A stretch of DNA of 59,442 nucleotides from Microvirga sesbaniae (lineage in GTDB: Bacteria; Pseudomonadota; Alphaproteobacteria; Rhizobiales; Beijerinckiaceae), in NCBI RefSeq assembly GCF_025460805.1, contig NZ_JAMXFJ010000025.1:1-59442 (forward strand), in the 5' to 3' direction. The notes under the pieces were generated by a model. That model did not search any database, was not told the origin of the DNA, and saw only the letters and a list, made by a program, of their open reading frames with translations. Positions 34,302 to 43,338 of this stretch are shown here, one piece after another; the stretch's first letter is position 1, and each line of letters starts with the position of its first letter. Both the position numbers and the translations under genes were made by a program.

Positions 34302-35181
34302 CACGGCCCTCCGGTCGTTGATAGACGATCGCATCCTCGAAGCGGCGGAGCCTGAAGCGCTTCGAGATGCGGCTCATCGACTCCGTATGACCAAGGCAGA
34401 GATAGCCGCCCGGATTCAGCGCGTCGTAGAGACTGTCGGCGGTGAGTTCCCGCGAGGCATCGTCGAAATAGATCAGGACATTGCGACAGAACACGACGTC
34501 AAACCGGCCCTGGGCCGCGACCGAGGATTTGTCCACCAGATTGACCGATGTGAACTTGACCGATTCCCGCAGGTCCCGGATCAACCTGCGCTGACCATCG
34601 CGAGGCGGTTCGAAATACCGGTCGATGACGTGAGCCGGCAGACGCGACAGGGCGCGCTCCCCGTAGATACCGTCCTGGGCCTTCAGGAGTGCCTCCGTGT
34701 CGATATCGGAGCCGACGATCTCGATATGGTAGGCATCCACCATTCGCCAGTTCTCGAGAAGCCAGATGGCGAGGGAGTACGGCTCCTCGCCGGTCGAGCA
34801 CGGCACCGACCAGATCCGCACGAGATCGCCCGGCTGTCTGTTTCGCACGATGTCGGGCAGGAGCGATCGGCCCAGGCAGTGCAGCTGATGCTCCTCCCGG
34901 TAGAAATAAGTCTCGTTGACCGTGAAGATGTTGATCAGCTGCTCGACCTCGACCTCGCTGGTCTGAAGATACGAGAAATAGGCCGGGAACGTGCGCATGT
35001 CGGTGGCGGACATCCGGTCGGCGATGCGCCTTTCGATGTAGTACCGCTTGCTCTCGCCGAAGGTCATCCCGGTCCTGCGATAGAGGAACTCGCAGAGGCG
35101 ACGGATCTCGTCCGGGCTCAGCCGGACCTCCGACGCCTTCCCGGATGCGGCAGACCTGTTCGGCGGCGGGGACTTGCTCAT
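34294..35181 (-). CDS. cheR: Chemoreceptor methyltransferase CheR
   Basis: This 295-residue SAM-dependent glutamate methyltransferase has an N-terminal helical domain (~25-95) containing YIERRIADRM, then FTVNETYFYRE. The SAM-binding motif is WSVPCSTGEEPYSLA, followed by DIDTEALLKA and FDVVFCRNVLIYFD. There are no TPR or pentapeptide-tether domains. The start overlaps the cheB stop by ATGA. It methylates the receptor encoded at the head of the operon. Confidence 0.95.
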   Translation of the reverse strand: MSKSPPPNRSAASGKASEVRLSPDEIRRLCEFLYRRTGMTFGESKRYYIERRIADRMSATDMRTFPAYFSYLQTSEVEVEQLINIFTVNETYFYREEHQLHCLGRSLLPDIVRNRQPGDLVRIWSVPCSTGEEPYSLAIWLLENWRMVDAYHIEIVGSDIDTEALLKAQDGIYGERALSRLPAHVIDRYFEPPRDGQRRLIRDLRESVKFTSVNLVDKSSVAAQGRFDVVFCRNVLIYFDDASRELTADSLYDALNPGGYLCLGHTESMSRISKRFRLRRFEDAIVYQRPEGRDG

Positions 35182-36281
35182 GCGCGCCCGATCATGTCGA
35201 TGATGCGACGGGGAATCTGCTCCAGGGGCGCCACGATCTCCGCCCCTCCCCGGCGCACGAGTTCGCCGGGCATCCCCCACACGACCGCGCTCTCCTCGGC
35301 TTCCGCGATCGTGCGGCCCCCCAGTTCCCGCAGCCGCGTCATGGCATCCGCTCCATCGCTGCCCATGCCGGTCATCAGAACGCCGATCAAGTGAGCCGGC
35401 GCGAAATGCTCCATGGCGCTGTCGACCAGGCGGTCCACGCTCGGATGCCAGCGGTGTTCCGGAAGCGACGGCGCGGCCATGACGATCGGCCCGCTCGGGC
35501 GAACGCCGATGATGACGTCCGCGTCGCCCTTCCCGATATAGACGTGTCCGGCTTCGAGCGGCATCGGCTGCGTGACCTCGACCACGTCCAAGGCGCAGAG
35601 CTTGTCGAGCCGCCGGGCCAGGGGCCCGGTGAAGGATCCGGGCATGTGCTGGGCCACCACCACCGGCACCGGAAAGTCGGACGGGAGGCCCGACAGCACC
35701 GCATCCAGGGCAGGTGGACCGCCGGTCGAGGCGCCGACGAGCATGAGTCCACGCGCGGACGGAGTTGCACTCCTGGCCGCCGGAACCTCTCGATACGGAC
35801 GGAACGACCTCCGGGTGACACCGGCGGGCTTCCTGGTCAGGCCGCTTTTCAATCGCACCCGCTCGGCCAGCCTGAGGCTGCCGGGAAGGCGCGCCCGCGA
35901 TGCCGCACGGACCTTTTCGATCAGCAGAGGGGCGAGCGTTTCGATCTCCAGCGAAACCGCCCGCTTCGGCTTCGGGATGAAGTCCACAGCGCCCAGGTTC
36001 AGGGCCTCGAGGGTGACGCTCGCTCCTTCCTCGGTCAAAGACGATACCATCACGACGGGGCATGGGCGCTCCAGCATGATACGGTCGAGGCAGGTCAGAC
36101 CGTCCATCTCCGGCATGTGGATGTCGAGCGTCACCACATCGGGCTTGAACTCGCCAAGCTGCTCGAGGGCCTCCACTCCATTACGCGCGAAGGCGATCTC
36201 GAAATCGCCTTCGGCGGCGAAGACCGTGCCCAGAAGGCGCCGCATCAGGGGAGAATCGTCGACGATCAGCAGTCGCGTCAC
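35178..36281 (-). CDS. cheB: Chemotaxis methylesterase CheB
   Basis: This 367-residue protein has an N-terminal receiver (LLIVDDSPLMRR, Asp in TLDIHMPEMDG, Lys in IPKPKR), a basic linker (~125-175), and a methylesterase domain. The catalytic triad is visible: Ser in LVGASTGGP, His in VVAQHMPG and Asp in LMTGMGSDGAD. The start is GTG at 36281, overlapping the CheW-protein stop as GTGA. It removes methyl groups set by CheR when phosphorylated by CheA. Confidence 0.95.
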   Translation of the reverse strand: MTRLLIVDDSPLMRRLLGTVFAAEGDFEIAFARNGVEALEQLGEFKPDVVTLDIHMPEMDGLTCLDRIMLERPCPVVMVSSLTEEGASVTLEALNLGAVDFIPKPKRAVSLEIETLAPLLIEKVRAASRARLPGSLRLAERVRLKSGLTRKPAGVTRRSFRPYREVPAARSATPSARGLMLVGASTGGPPALDAVLSGLPSDFPVPVVVAQHMPGSFTGPLARRLDKLCALDVVEVTQPMPLEAGHVYIGKGDADVIIGVRPSGPIVMAAPSLPEHRWHPSVDRLVDSAMEHFAPAHLIGVLMTGMGSDGADAMTRLRELGGRTIAEAEESAVVWGMPGELVRRGGAEIVAPLEQIPRRIIDMIGRA

Positions 36282-37735
36282 GGGTCCGGCCGATCGGGAT
36301 GAGCGCTGCTCAAGGATGCGATCAGGTCCTTCTCCGCCCGGTCCAGGAGCTCGTGCGGATCGAGCAGGAGGATCATGCGCCCCTCCGCCTCGATGTTGGC
36401 AATGCGGTGGACGGTCTGGGTTTCGCCGGCTGCGAGTTCGGGCGTCGGGCGAAGCTGGTCCTGGGGAATCGTGAGCACCTCCGAGACGGCATCGACGACG
36501 AAACCGGCCTGCATCTGATCGATCGTGACCACGACGATCCGCTCGCGCCGGCGTTCGCCGCCGCTTTCGATCTTGAAGCGCCGCCGCTGGTCGATCACGG
36601 GCACGACACGGCCCCGCAGGTTCATGACGCCTTCGATGAAGGCAGGCGCCCTGGGCAGACGAGACAGGGTCTCGGGAACGCGGACCACTTCGTCGACCGA
36701 CGCGATCGGCAGCCCGTATTCCTCGTTTCCGAGTTGGAACACGATGACCTGCTCGTCGCGACTGGGAGAAGCGTCGGGGCTGCTCATCTCCGGATCCGTC
36801 TCCATCTGAGGCGCGATGAGCTCGGCCAGCGCCTGATCGCGAAAAAGGTTGTCGGTCGAGAGGACCGACACAAGCCGCCGACCGCCATCGAGGCGGCAGA
36901 TGCGCTGGATTTTGGCCTCCGCCCCGCCGCGGATCAGGATTGCCGGCACAGGCTCCAGGTCTCCTGAAGGACGTCGCAGGACTTCCTTGATGCCGTCGGC
37001 CACCAAGCCGACCAATGCGTCGCCGACCCGCGCGACCACGACACGGGATCTGGCATCATCGTGTCGGCCCGAGGGAAGTCCGAGGAGTTCACGAAGCGAC
37101 ACGAGCGGCAGCAGGCGCCCGCGCCGGGCCACGACGCCCAGCATCACGGAATCGGTCTGGGGCACCGCGACACTGCCGGGGGGAACGGCCACGATCTCAT
37201 GGACGGAAGTCAGCGGCAGCGCAAAGTCCTGGCCGGACACGGCAAAGCAGACCAGAGCCACCTCGTCGGGGGTCGTCGGGTTCGATTCCCGAGGCTCCGG
37301 CATCGCGGCTTCACACCTGTGATGCACGCGTCCGCGGTCATGCCCGAAGTCCCGGGACAACAGGGCGTCGAGGTCGATCAGGCGCGCGGGCGCGCTCGTC
37401 GCCTCATCGGCCTCGTCCTCGACGCCGCTCGCCCGCCAAGAGGCCACCTTGTCGATCTCCAAGCCGATCGGCGCGCCGCGATCGACCACGACCACACGGG
37501 TATGGGCGGAGGAGCCCGGCGGACGTCCCATCAGGCTGCGCAGCGAAACGACCGGAAGGACGGCGCCGCGCAGGTTCGCGATCCCGACCAGGCTCGATGG
37601 CGCGAGCGGCACGCGGGACACGGCCGGCCGGCGTATCACCTCGGCGACGTCGGAGGCGGGAAAGGCGAAACGCTCGCCATCCACCTCCACCGTCAGAAGC
37701 GCCTGGGCGACCGGCGAAGGGGCCGTCTCGGCCAT
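36278..37735 (-). CDS. cheW: Triple-domain CheW adaptor protein
   Basis: This 485-residue protein consists of three consecutive CheW domains, at residues ~12-145, ~170-315 and ~345-480. Each shows the strand order of the family: first VDGERFAFPASDVAEVIRRP with NLRGAVLPVV, second VSGQDFALPLTSVHEIVAVP with RRGRLLPLVSL, third LGNEEYGLPIASVDEVVRVP with NLRGRVVPVID. The second domain lacks the NLRG motif (ARRGR instead), so it may not bind a receptor. CheW proteins are normally single-domain. A fused trimer could preset the geometry of receptor-kinase arrays. Confidence 0.93.
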   Translation of the reverse strand: MAETAPSPVAQALLTVEVDGERFAFPASDVAEVIRRPAVSRVPLAPSSLVGIANLRGAVLPVVSLRSLMGRPPGSSAHTRVVVVDRGAPIGLEIDKVASWRASGVEDEADEATSAPARLIDLDALLSRDFGHDRGRVHHRCEAAMPEPRESNPTTPDEVALVCFAVSGQDFALPLTSVHEIVAVPPGSVAVPQTDSVMLGVVARRGRLLPLVSLRELLGLPSGRHDDARSRVVVARVGDALVGLVADGIKEVLRRPSGDLEPVPAILIRGGAEAKIQRICRLDGGRRLVSVLSTDNLFRDQALAELIAPQMETDPEMSSPDASPSRDEQVIVFQLGNEEYGLPIASVDEVVRVPETLSRLPRAPAFIEGVMNLRGRVVPVIDQRRRFKIESGGERRRERIVVVTIDQMQAGFVVDAVSEVLTIPQDQLRPTPELAAGETQTVHRIANIEAEGRMILLLDPHELLDRAEKDLIASLSSAHPDRPDP

Positions 37736-37739
37736 GCTG

Positions 37740-39686
37740 TCACGTCTCCGCGATCTGGAGCTCATCCGCCAGGGAGGCGATCTCCTCGATGGCGGCGGCC
37801 AAATCCTCTGCGCCGCGCGCCTGCTGCCGGGCCGCGGTGGCGGCTTGCACGGATGCGTTTCCGGCCTGTTCGGCCACCGCCGCGACCTGCTGGGTCCCGA
37901 GCCTGACCTCGCGAACGGCACCGAGGATCGTCTCCGCTCCGGACAGAATGGCCGCGCTGCCATGCCGGATCGCGCCGACATCGGCCTCGACCGCCCCCAA
38001 CCTCTCGGCCATCAGGGTGTTCTTGGCGACCTCGGCCTCCGCAATCGATGCGCTCTGATCGAGATCGCGGCGGACGACGATGATCTGATCCCGGATCTGG
38101 CGAACCACGTCCTTGATACGATCGCTGTTCTCAGAGGCATCCCGGGCCAGAACGCGGATATCCCCGGAGACGATCGCGAAACCGCGCCCCGCCTCCCCGG
38201 TTCGCGCCGCCTCGATGGAGCCGCTCACGGCCAGCATGTTGGTCTGGACCGCCACGAGAGCGATGCTGTCCACGATCTTCTCGATGCGTCGGCTGGTCTC
38301 GTTGAGGCCGCCGATCATATCGATGACGGCCCGCGTCTCCCGCAAGCCCTGTTCGACCCCGTCGGCCATCCGCAGCGTCGCCGAACGGTTCTCCTGGAGG
38401 GCTGCCGCCAAAGCCTCGACGCGCTGGACGGACGTGCCGGCGGCATCCAAAGACGCAGCCGTGGCGCGCTCGATCTGTTCCATCGCGGCATTGGTCTGCT
38501 GGGTCGCGGCGGACTGCATCTGCGCCCCCCGGCTGATCTGGTCGACGGCGGTCATGATCTCGCCGGCGGCACCGGACAATTGCTGGATCGCGGCCGAGAG
38601 CTCCTCGGCCGCCGATGCGACCTGCTGGGCGGTGGCGGATCCTGCGGTGTTCGCCTGAAGATCATCGGCCAGGGCGGCTAGGTCGTGAGCGGTCTGCTGG
38701 CTTTGGTCGAGAGATACGCTCTGCTGCTGCACGGAACGCTGAGCCTCCGCGGCCGCCGCGGCCTGCTCCTCGGCGGCGCTTGCCACCTGTTCGGCCCCGC
38801 GCTGCGCCTCGCGAATGGCCGTCTCGGCCTCGATGGCGGCGGTCAGGATCGACTGGCTGCCCTCGGCCAAGAGAGCCATGTCGGCGCGAATCCGGTCGAG
38901 AGCCGAGACGACGGCGCGGCCCGTGCGGGCTTCGCCCGCTGCCGCTTCAGCCGCGCCCCTGATCCTCGCGGCGACCGACCGGACCTCCGTGGCGATGCCG
39001 TCGGCCAGGGTCTGGACGTCCTGGGCGCTTTTTTCTGACGCGCTGGCCAGCGCGCGGACTTCATCGGCAACGACGGCGAAGCCGCGGCCGTTGTCCCCCG
39101 CTCGAGCCGCCTCGATGGCGGCATTCAGCGCCAGAAGGTTGGTCTGATCGGAAATGTCGCCCACCGTCCGGGTGATCTCGCCGATTGCGATCGCCTGCTT
39201 CTCGAGGAGTTCGATCACATCGACCATCGCCTGCTGACGGGCTGCGTTCGCCGTGACCGCCGCCACCGAGGCGTCGATCTGAGCCCCCGCTTCGATCAGG
39301 AGAATCTGGAGACCGGCCGTCTTGGATTGGGTCGCCTCGGCGTGGCGCCTGGACTCCGCGAATGATGCGCCGAGGCTCATGATGGCCGACAGGGATTGCT
39401 GCGATGCCCCCGCCGCCTCCTCGGCCCCGGCGGCGATTTGCTCCATCGCCCGGCGCAACTCCTCCGCGGCGGACGACGATTCCGTCACGCCGCTGGCCAA
39501 TTCCTCGGTGGCCGCGCCGATGCGCTCGGCAGCCTTCTGCTGCCTGGCGCGGACGCGATCATGGGCCCGTCGCGATGCGTTCACCCGTTTTGAAGACCCG
39601 GGTCGGTCCACTGCAACCGGAGTATCGCCGTCAATCTGGCGGAGGGTGGTTTTGCCCGGAAGATCGGTCGTCTTAACCAGTGCCAT
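37740..39686 (-). CDS. Soluble chemoreceptor with two signalling tips
   Basis: This 648-residue protein has no membrane segment and no recognisable ligand domain. Nearly the whole length is Ala/Glu/Gln-rich coiled coil. Two receptor hairpin tips lie 300 residues apart. Tip 1 (~168-213) is canonical: ISDQTNLLALNAAIEAARAG then GRGFAVVADEVRALA. Tip 2 (~468-515) is altered: VAVQTNMLAVSGSIEAARTG then GRGFAIVSGDIRVLA. It is first in the chemosensory operon and probably nucleates a cytoplasmic array with the triple CheW. How it receives input is unknown. Confidence 0.92.
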   Translation of the reverse strand: MALVKTTDLPGKTTLRQIDGDTPVAVDRPGSSKRVNASRRAHDRVRARQQKAAERIGAATEELASGVTESSSAAEELRRAMEQIAAGAEEAAGASQQSLSAIMSLGASFAESRRHAEATQSKTAGLQILLIEAGAQIDASVAAVTANAARQQAMVDVIELLEKQAIAIGEITRTVGDISDQTNLLALNAAIEAARAGDNGRGFAVVADEVRALASASEKSAQDVQTLADGIATEVRSVAARIRGAAEAAAGEARTGRAVVSALDRIRADMALLAEGSQSILTAAIEAETAIREAQRGAEQVASAAEEQAAAAAEAQRSVQQQSVSLDQSQQTAHDLAALADDLQANTAGSATAQQVASAAEELSAAIQQLSGAAGEIMTAVDQISRGAQMQSAATQQTNAAMEQIERATAASLDAAGTSVQRVEALAAALQENRSATLRMADGVEQGLRETRAVIDMIGGLNETSRRIEKIVDSIALVAVQTNMLAVSGSIEAARTGEAGRGFAIVSGDIRVLARDASENSDRIKDVVRQIRDQIIVVRRDLDQSASIAEAEVAKNTLMAERLGAVEADVGAIRHGSAAILSGAETILGAVREVRLGTQQVAAVAEQAGNASVQAATAARQQARGAEDLAAAIEEIASLADELQIAET

Positions 39687-39997
39687 CTATGGCCTTTGAG
39701 ATTTGTTTTCGGCGGTTACGGGCTTGATTTGACGTGCTGGTCGTCACGGTGCTTTGTCAAATCGGGGCGGAGCGACGTCAGAACGTTTATAGGCTCCCAC
39801 CGCCCGGGAGCAAGCCATACCTATGACTGTTTCCATAATGAAAACAATGTTATGAACGATTGTACGATCCACATGATTTCATCCGGGCTTTCGGATCCCC
39901 GCGATGCCCGCGGACACGATGAAACTTTGCTCACGGGATCTCGGCTGACAGGATCCGAGCCTCATGTCGTCGCTTGGTCTCGACAATCGAAGGGACG
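39687..39997. other. 311-bp relatively AT-rich gap, probable che promoter region
   Basis: No gene is seen. The middle (39820-39880) is AT-rich for this genome, containing TTTCCATAATGAAAACAATG and GTTATGAACGATTGTACG. It is the only place for the promoter of the minus-strand chemosensory operon. No clear consensus was identified. Confidence 0.4.
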
Positions 39998-42900
39998 TCA
40001 CCACCGCACTCGCAGCTGGCCGCCGACGGACCAGCGGCTGAACGGCTCGTCGTCCTGTTGCGGATTGAAGCTGCCGTCATCGTCCGACGAGCGGGCATAG
40101 GAGATGAGGTAGTTGGCGTAGAGCGCGAAGGAAGCCTGCTGGGTGAAGTCGTAGTTCAGGCGCGCCGACGTATAGGAGACGAAACCCGCCTCGCCCGGCT
40201 CGCTGAAGCCGTATCCCGCGGCCGCCTGGATGTCGAACCACCACTTGTCCGCGAGAGGACCGTAGAACTGCAGGGTCGCCTCGAGGGACTGGTAGCGCTT
40301 CGGGTTCCAGTATCCGTTGTCGAGCACCTCCTTGAACTCGAAACCCGTGTAGCGGGCGCCGAGCCAGAAATAGGGGTTGGCGGTCAACCGCTTGGCCGCT
40401 TCGAACTGGCCCCAGACGCGCTCGTTGCCGTCCGAATACTGGCTGTAGATCCCCTGCGCGCTGAACCGGGTGGCGTTATCCGGCGTGAGATCCACCGAGA
40501 ACCCGAAATCGTTCGCCAGGATGTCGTTCACGATGGAGCGCGTGTTCTCGTCCGCGTAGCGCCGCCCCAGATCGAGGTCGAACCGCAGGAGATCGGACGG
40601 AATCAGGCTCAGGGTCGTCTCGTGGGTGAAGGTCACGTCCTGCTCGTCCTTCGGACTGACCCGGCTCGGGATCTCCTCCTCCAGGTTCAGGAAGAACGAG
40701 GTCTTGAACTCCAGATAATCGTTGAACCGGTGGCGGCCCGCCAGGCCGAGGCTGTACATGTCGACGCTGGGGAAATCCGCGCCCCTGTAGCGCATGAAGC
40801 GGGTCTGAGGAGCGAACTTGGTCAGGCCGGCATTGAACGTCAGCTCGTGCGAGGCCTGCAGCGACCAAATCGCCAGATCGTCGGAGCGCCTCGCGTACCA
40901 GGTCTCGATTTGAGTTAAGGGGCGACGCTCGAGATAGAGCTGATCGAGGAGGCGCTGAGCGCCCTCGTCCCCGGGCTTCGCCGCGAGCACGGCCCGAGCA
41001 TAGGTCTCGGACAGGTCGGGGCGGCCCATCTCGTTCCGTGCCTGGGCGGCGATGAACAGGGTCGCCGGGTTGCGGTCGCCGGCTGCCAGGAGAGGCTCCA
41101 GGCGGGCCAGCGCGGCGCGCGGAAGCCCCATGGATCGCTCCGCCGTCGCGGCGCCGCGGATCGCCTCCACGTTGCGCGGCTGCAGGGTGAGGACCGCCTC
41201 GAAATCGACCAGGGCGGCCTGGTGGCGGGTGATGTCGTTGAGCGCGTTGCCGCGCCCGACCAGAGCCTCCACGTCACGGGGATCGGACGCGATGATCTCG
41301 CTGAAGACCGGGATGGCGAGTTTCTGCTGGCCGCTCCAGGCGAGCGCGCGGGCCAATCCGAGCTGAGCGTCGCGCTTCTCCTTGCCCGTGAGGTCGGGCC
41401 GCTCCAGGATCTCCTGGAACAGCGGAACGGCTCGCAGGGGCTGGCCCGCATAGAGGACCTGCTCGGCATATTCCCGCAGCAGCTCCCGGCGGCGGCCCGG
41501 CATCACCGTCAGGGCGCGCTCGAACAGGTTGACCGCCTCGGCGTTGCGGGCCTGGCCGGCGGCCTGACGCGCAGCGCCCACGAGGGCGTCGGCGAAGGCC
41601 TTGCGGGCCTCCGCGTCGCGCGGGCTCTCCCGCAGGATGCTCTGCCACGCGGAGATCGCTTCCCGGAACTGGCTGCTCCAGAGCAGGGCGAAGGCCAGCC
41701 CGCGCCGGACGCGCCGGCGCTCGGCCTCCGGGCGCTGCCCGTCGCGAAGGGCCTCCCGGTACAGCGGCACGGCCCGCGCCGGATCGCCCGAATAGGCCAC
41801 CTGGTCGGCGTATTCGGGCAGCAATTCCTGACGCCGCTGCGGAGCGGCCTCGATGGCCTGCCGGAAGAACGTGGCGGCATCGGCGTTTCGCGTTTTCTGG
41901 GCGGATTGGCGGGCGGCCCCGACATACGCGTCCGAGAGAGCCTTGCGGGCCTCCGCGTCGCCCCGGTCCGCGCTCAGGATCGTGTCCCAGGCCACGATGG
42001 CCTGCGGGAACTGGCTGCTCCACAACAGGGCGAAGGCCAGCGACCTCTCGACCGGCCGGCGCTCGGCCGGGGCGAGATCCCGGCGCGCGAGAACCTCGCG
42101 ATAGACCGGCACCGCCCGGCCCGGCTCGCCCGAATAGGCGAGCTGGTCCGCATATTCCCGTCCGATCTGGCCGCGCTTCGACGGGTCGAGCGCGATCGCG
42201 CGTTCGAAGAGTGCCGCGGCCTCCTTGTTCGCCCCACGACCCGCGGCCTCCCGGGCCGCGGCGATCGCCGCATCGGCCGGAGCGGCCGCCGGCGCGGGCG
42301 GTGCCGCCGGCGCGGCTGGCGCAGCCTGGACGGTCGGCGCGGCCGGACGGCTGGCCCCGGCGCGCGCATCGGCCAGCCCCTGGCGCAGCTGGGCGTCCTC
42401 GGGCGCCTCCCGAAGGGCCTCCTCGAGGGCCCCCACGGCGGCCGGGAACTGACCGCTCCAGAGCAGCGCGAAGGCAAGGCCGCGCCTCAGGCGTCGCTGC
42501 TGGTCCGCCGGGCGGCCGCCATCGCGCAAGGCTTCCCGGTAGAGAGGAACGGCCTGAGCCGGCTGGCCGGCATAGGCGGTCTGGTCGGCCCATTCCGGCA
42601 GCAGTTCCTGACGCCGCCCGGGTGCCGCTTCGATCGCCCGGGCGAAGAGCGGGACGGCATTGGCGTTCTCATTGCGCTCGGCGGCCTGCCGGGCAGCGCC
42701 CACGAGAGCGTCGGACAGGGCTTTTCGGGCCTCGTCGCTGGTCGGATCGGCGCGCAGGCGCGCCTCCCAGGCGGCCACCGCTTCCTGGAAGCGGCTGCCC
42801 CACAAGAGGGCGAAAGCGAGCCCCCGCTCGGCGCGTTGCCGGATGTCGGCCACGAGGCCGGAATGGGAGAGAAACTCCCGGTAGAGCGGCACCGCGTCGG

Positions 42901-43153
42901 CGGGACGGCCGGAATAGGCGACCTGATCGGCATATTCGAGGAGCAGGTCGCGACGGCGCTCAGGCGCCAGGACGATCGCCTGTTCGAAGAGACGCGCGGC
43001 CTCCCGGTTGTCGTTCGCGCCGGCGGCCTGGCGGGCCTGCTCCACCACCTCGTCGGCCGACTGGGCCCAGGCCCGCGACGGGCCGAGACCCGCCCCGAAC
43101 AGGACCAGCAGGCTTGCGAAACACACGTGAAGGGCAAGCCTGCGTGGAAACAT
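39998..43153 (-). CDS. TPR-repeat outer-membrane exopolysaccharide export protein
   Basis: This 1051-residue protein has a Sec signal peptide (residues 1-~30, cleavage near AWA-QS) and a long TPR superhelix to ~residue 740. The C-terminal ~300 residues are rich in alternating aromatic strands and end in W (QLRVRW), typical of an outer-membrane beta-barrel. The first two-thirds hold five long-period repeats of ~114 residues, each starting like AVPLFARAIEAAPGRRQELL. A Pro/Ala linker interrupts them at ~270-300. The architecture equals BcsC/PgaA, which carry polysaccharide through periplasm and outer membrane. It is divergent from the glycosyltransferase gene, so it is its probable export partner. 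Confidence 0.88.
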   Translation of the reverse strand: MFPRRLALHVCFASLLVLFGAGLGPSRAWAQSADEVVEQARQAAGANDNREAARLFEQAIVLAPERRRDLLLEYADQVAYSGRPADAVPLYREFLSHSGLVADIRQRAERGLAFALLWGSRFQEAVAAWEARLRADPTSDEARKALSDALVGAARQAAERNENANAVPLFARAIEAAPGRRQELLPEWADQTAYAGQPAQAVPLYREALRDGGRPADQQRRLRRGLAFALLWSGQFPAAVGALEEALREAPEDAQLRQGLADARAGASRPAAPTVQAAPAAPAAPPAPAAAPADAAIAAAREAAGRGANKEAAALFERAIALDPSKRGQIGREYADQLAYSGEPGRAVPVYREVLARRDLAPAERRPVERSLAFALLWSSQFPQAIVAWDTILSADRGDAEARKALSDAYVGAARQSAQKTRNADAATFFRQAIEAAPQRRQELLPEYADQVAYSGDPARAVPLYREALRDGQRPEAERRRVRRGLAFALLWSSQFREAISAWQSILRESPRDAEARKAFADALVGAARQAAGQARNAEAVNLFERALTVMPGRRRELLREYAEQVLYAGQPLRAVPLFQEILERPDLTGKEKRDAQLGLARALAWSGQQKLAIPVFSEIIASDPRDVEALVGRGNALNDITRHQAALVDFEAVLTLQPRNVEAIRGAATAERSMGLPRAALARLEPLLAAGDRNPATLFIAAQARNEMGRPDLSETYARAVLAAKPGDEGAQRLLDQLYLERRPLTQIETWYARRSDDLAIWSLQASHELTFNAGLTKFAPQTRFMRYRGADFPSVDMYSLGLAGRHRFNDYLEFKTSFFLNLEEEIPSRVSPKDEQDVTFTHETTLSLIPSDLLRFDLDLGRRYADENTRSIVNDILANDFGFSVDLTPDNATRFSAQGIYSQYSDGNERVWGQFEAAKRLTANPYFWLGARYTGFEFKEVLDNGYWNPKRYQSLEATLQFYGPLADKWWFDIQAAAGYGFSEPGEAGFVSYTSARLNYDFTQQASFALYANYLISYARSSDDDGSFNPQQDDEPFSRWSVGGQLRVRW

Positions 43154-43338
43154 CGTCTCGGAATCTCGAATCGTGAACTATGGTCGGGAGGATCAATATC
43201 TGGAATTCGGCCTTATAGCAGGTAAAGATCATCTTTCACGGGGTCGCAACGCCTGCATGGGTTTCTTTCCTCAAAAATAGCCTAAGTTCCTTCCTCGGCC
43301 AGAGGTTATCGCCTCCAACTTTTTGGGAGTTGCCGTTC

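Noticed and set aside
40476..42593. Long alternative-frame ORFs inside the TPR export gene on both strands
   Set aside because: The repeats of the real gene are echoed in every frame. Only the 1051-residue frame has a signal peptide, TPR pattern and beta-barrel end.
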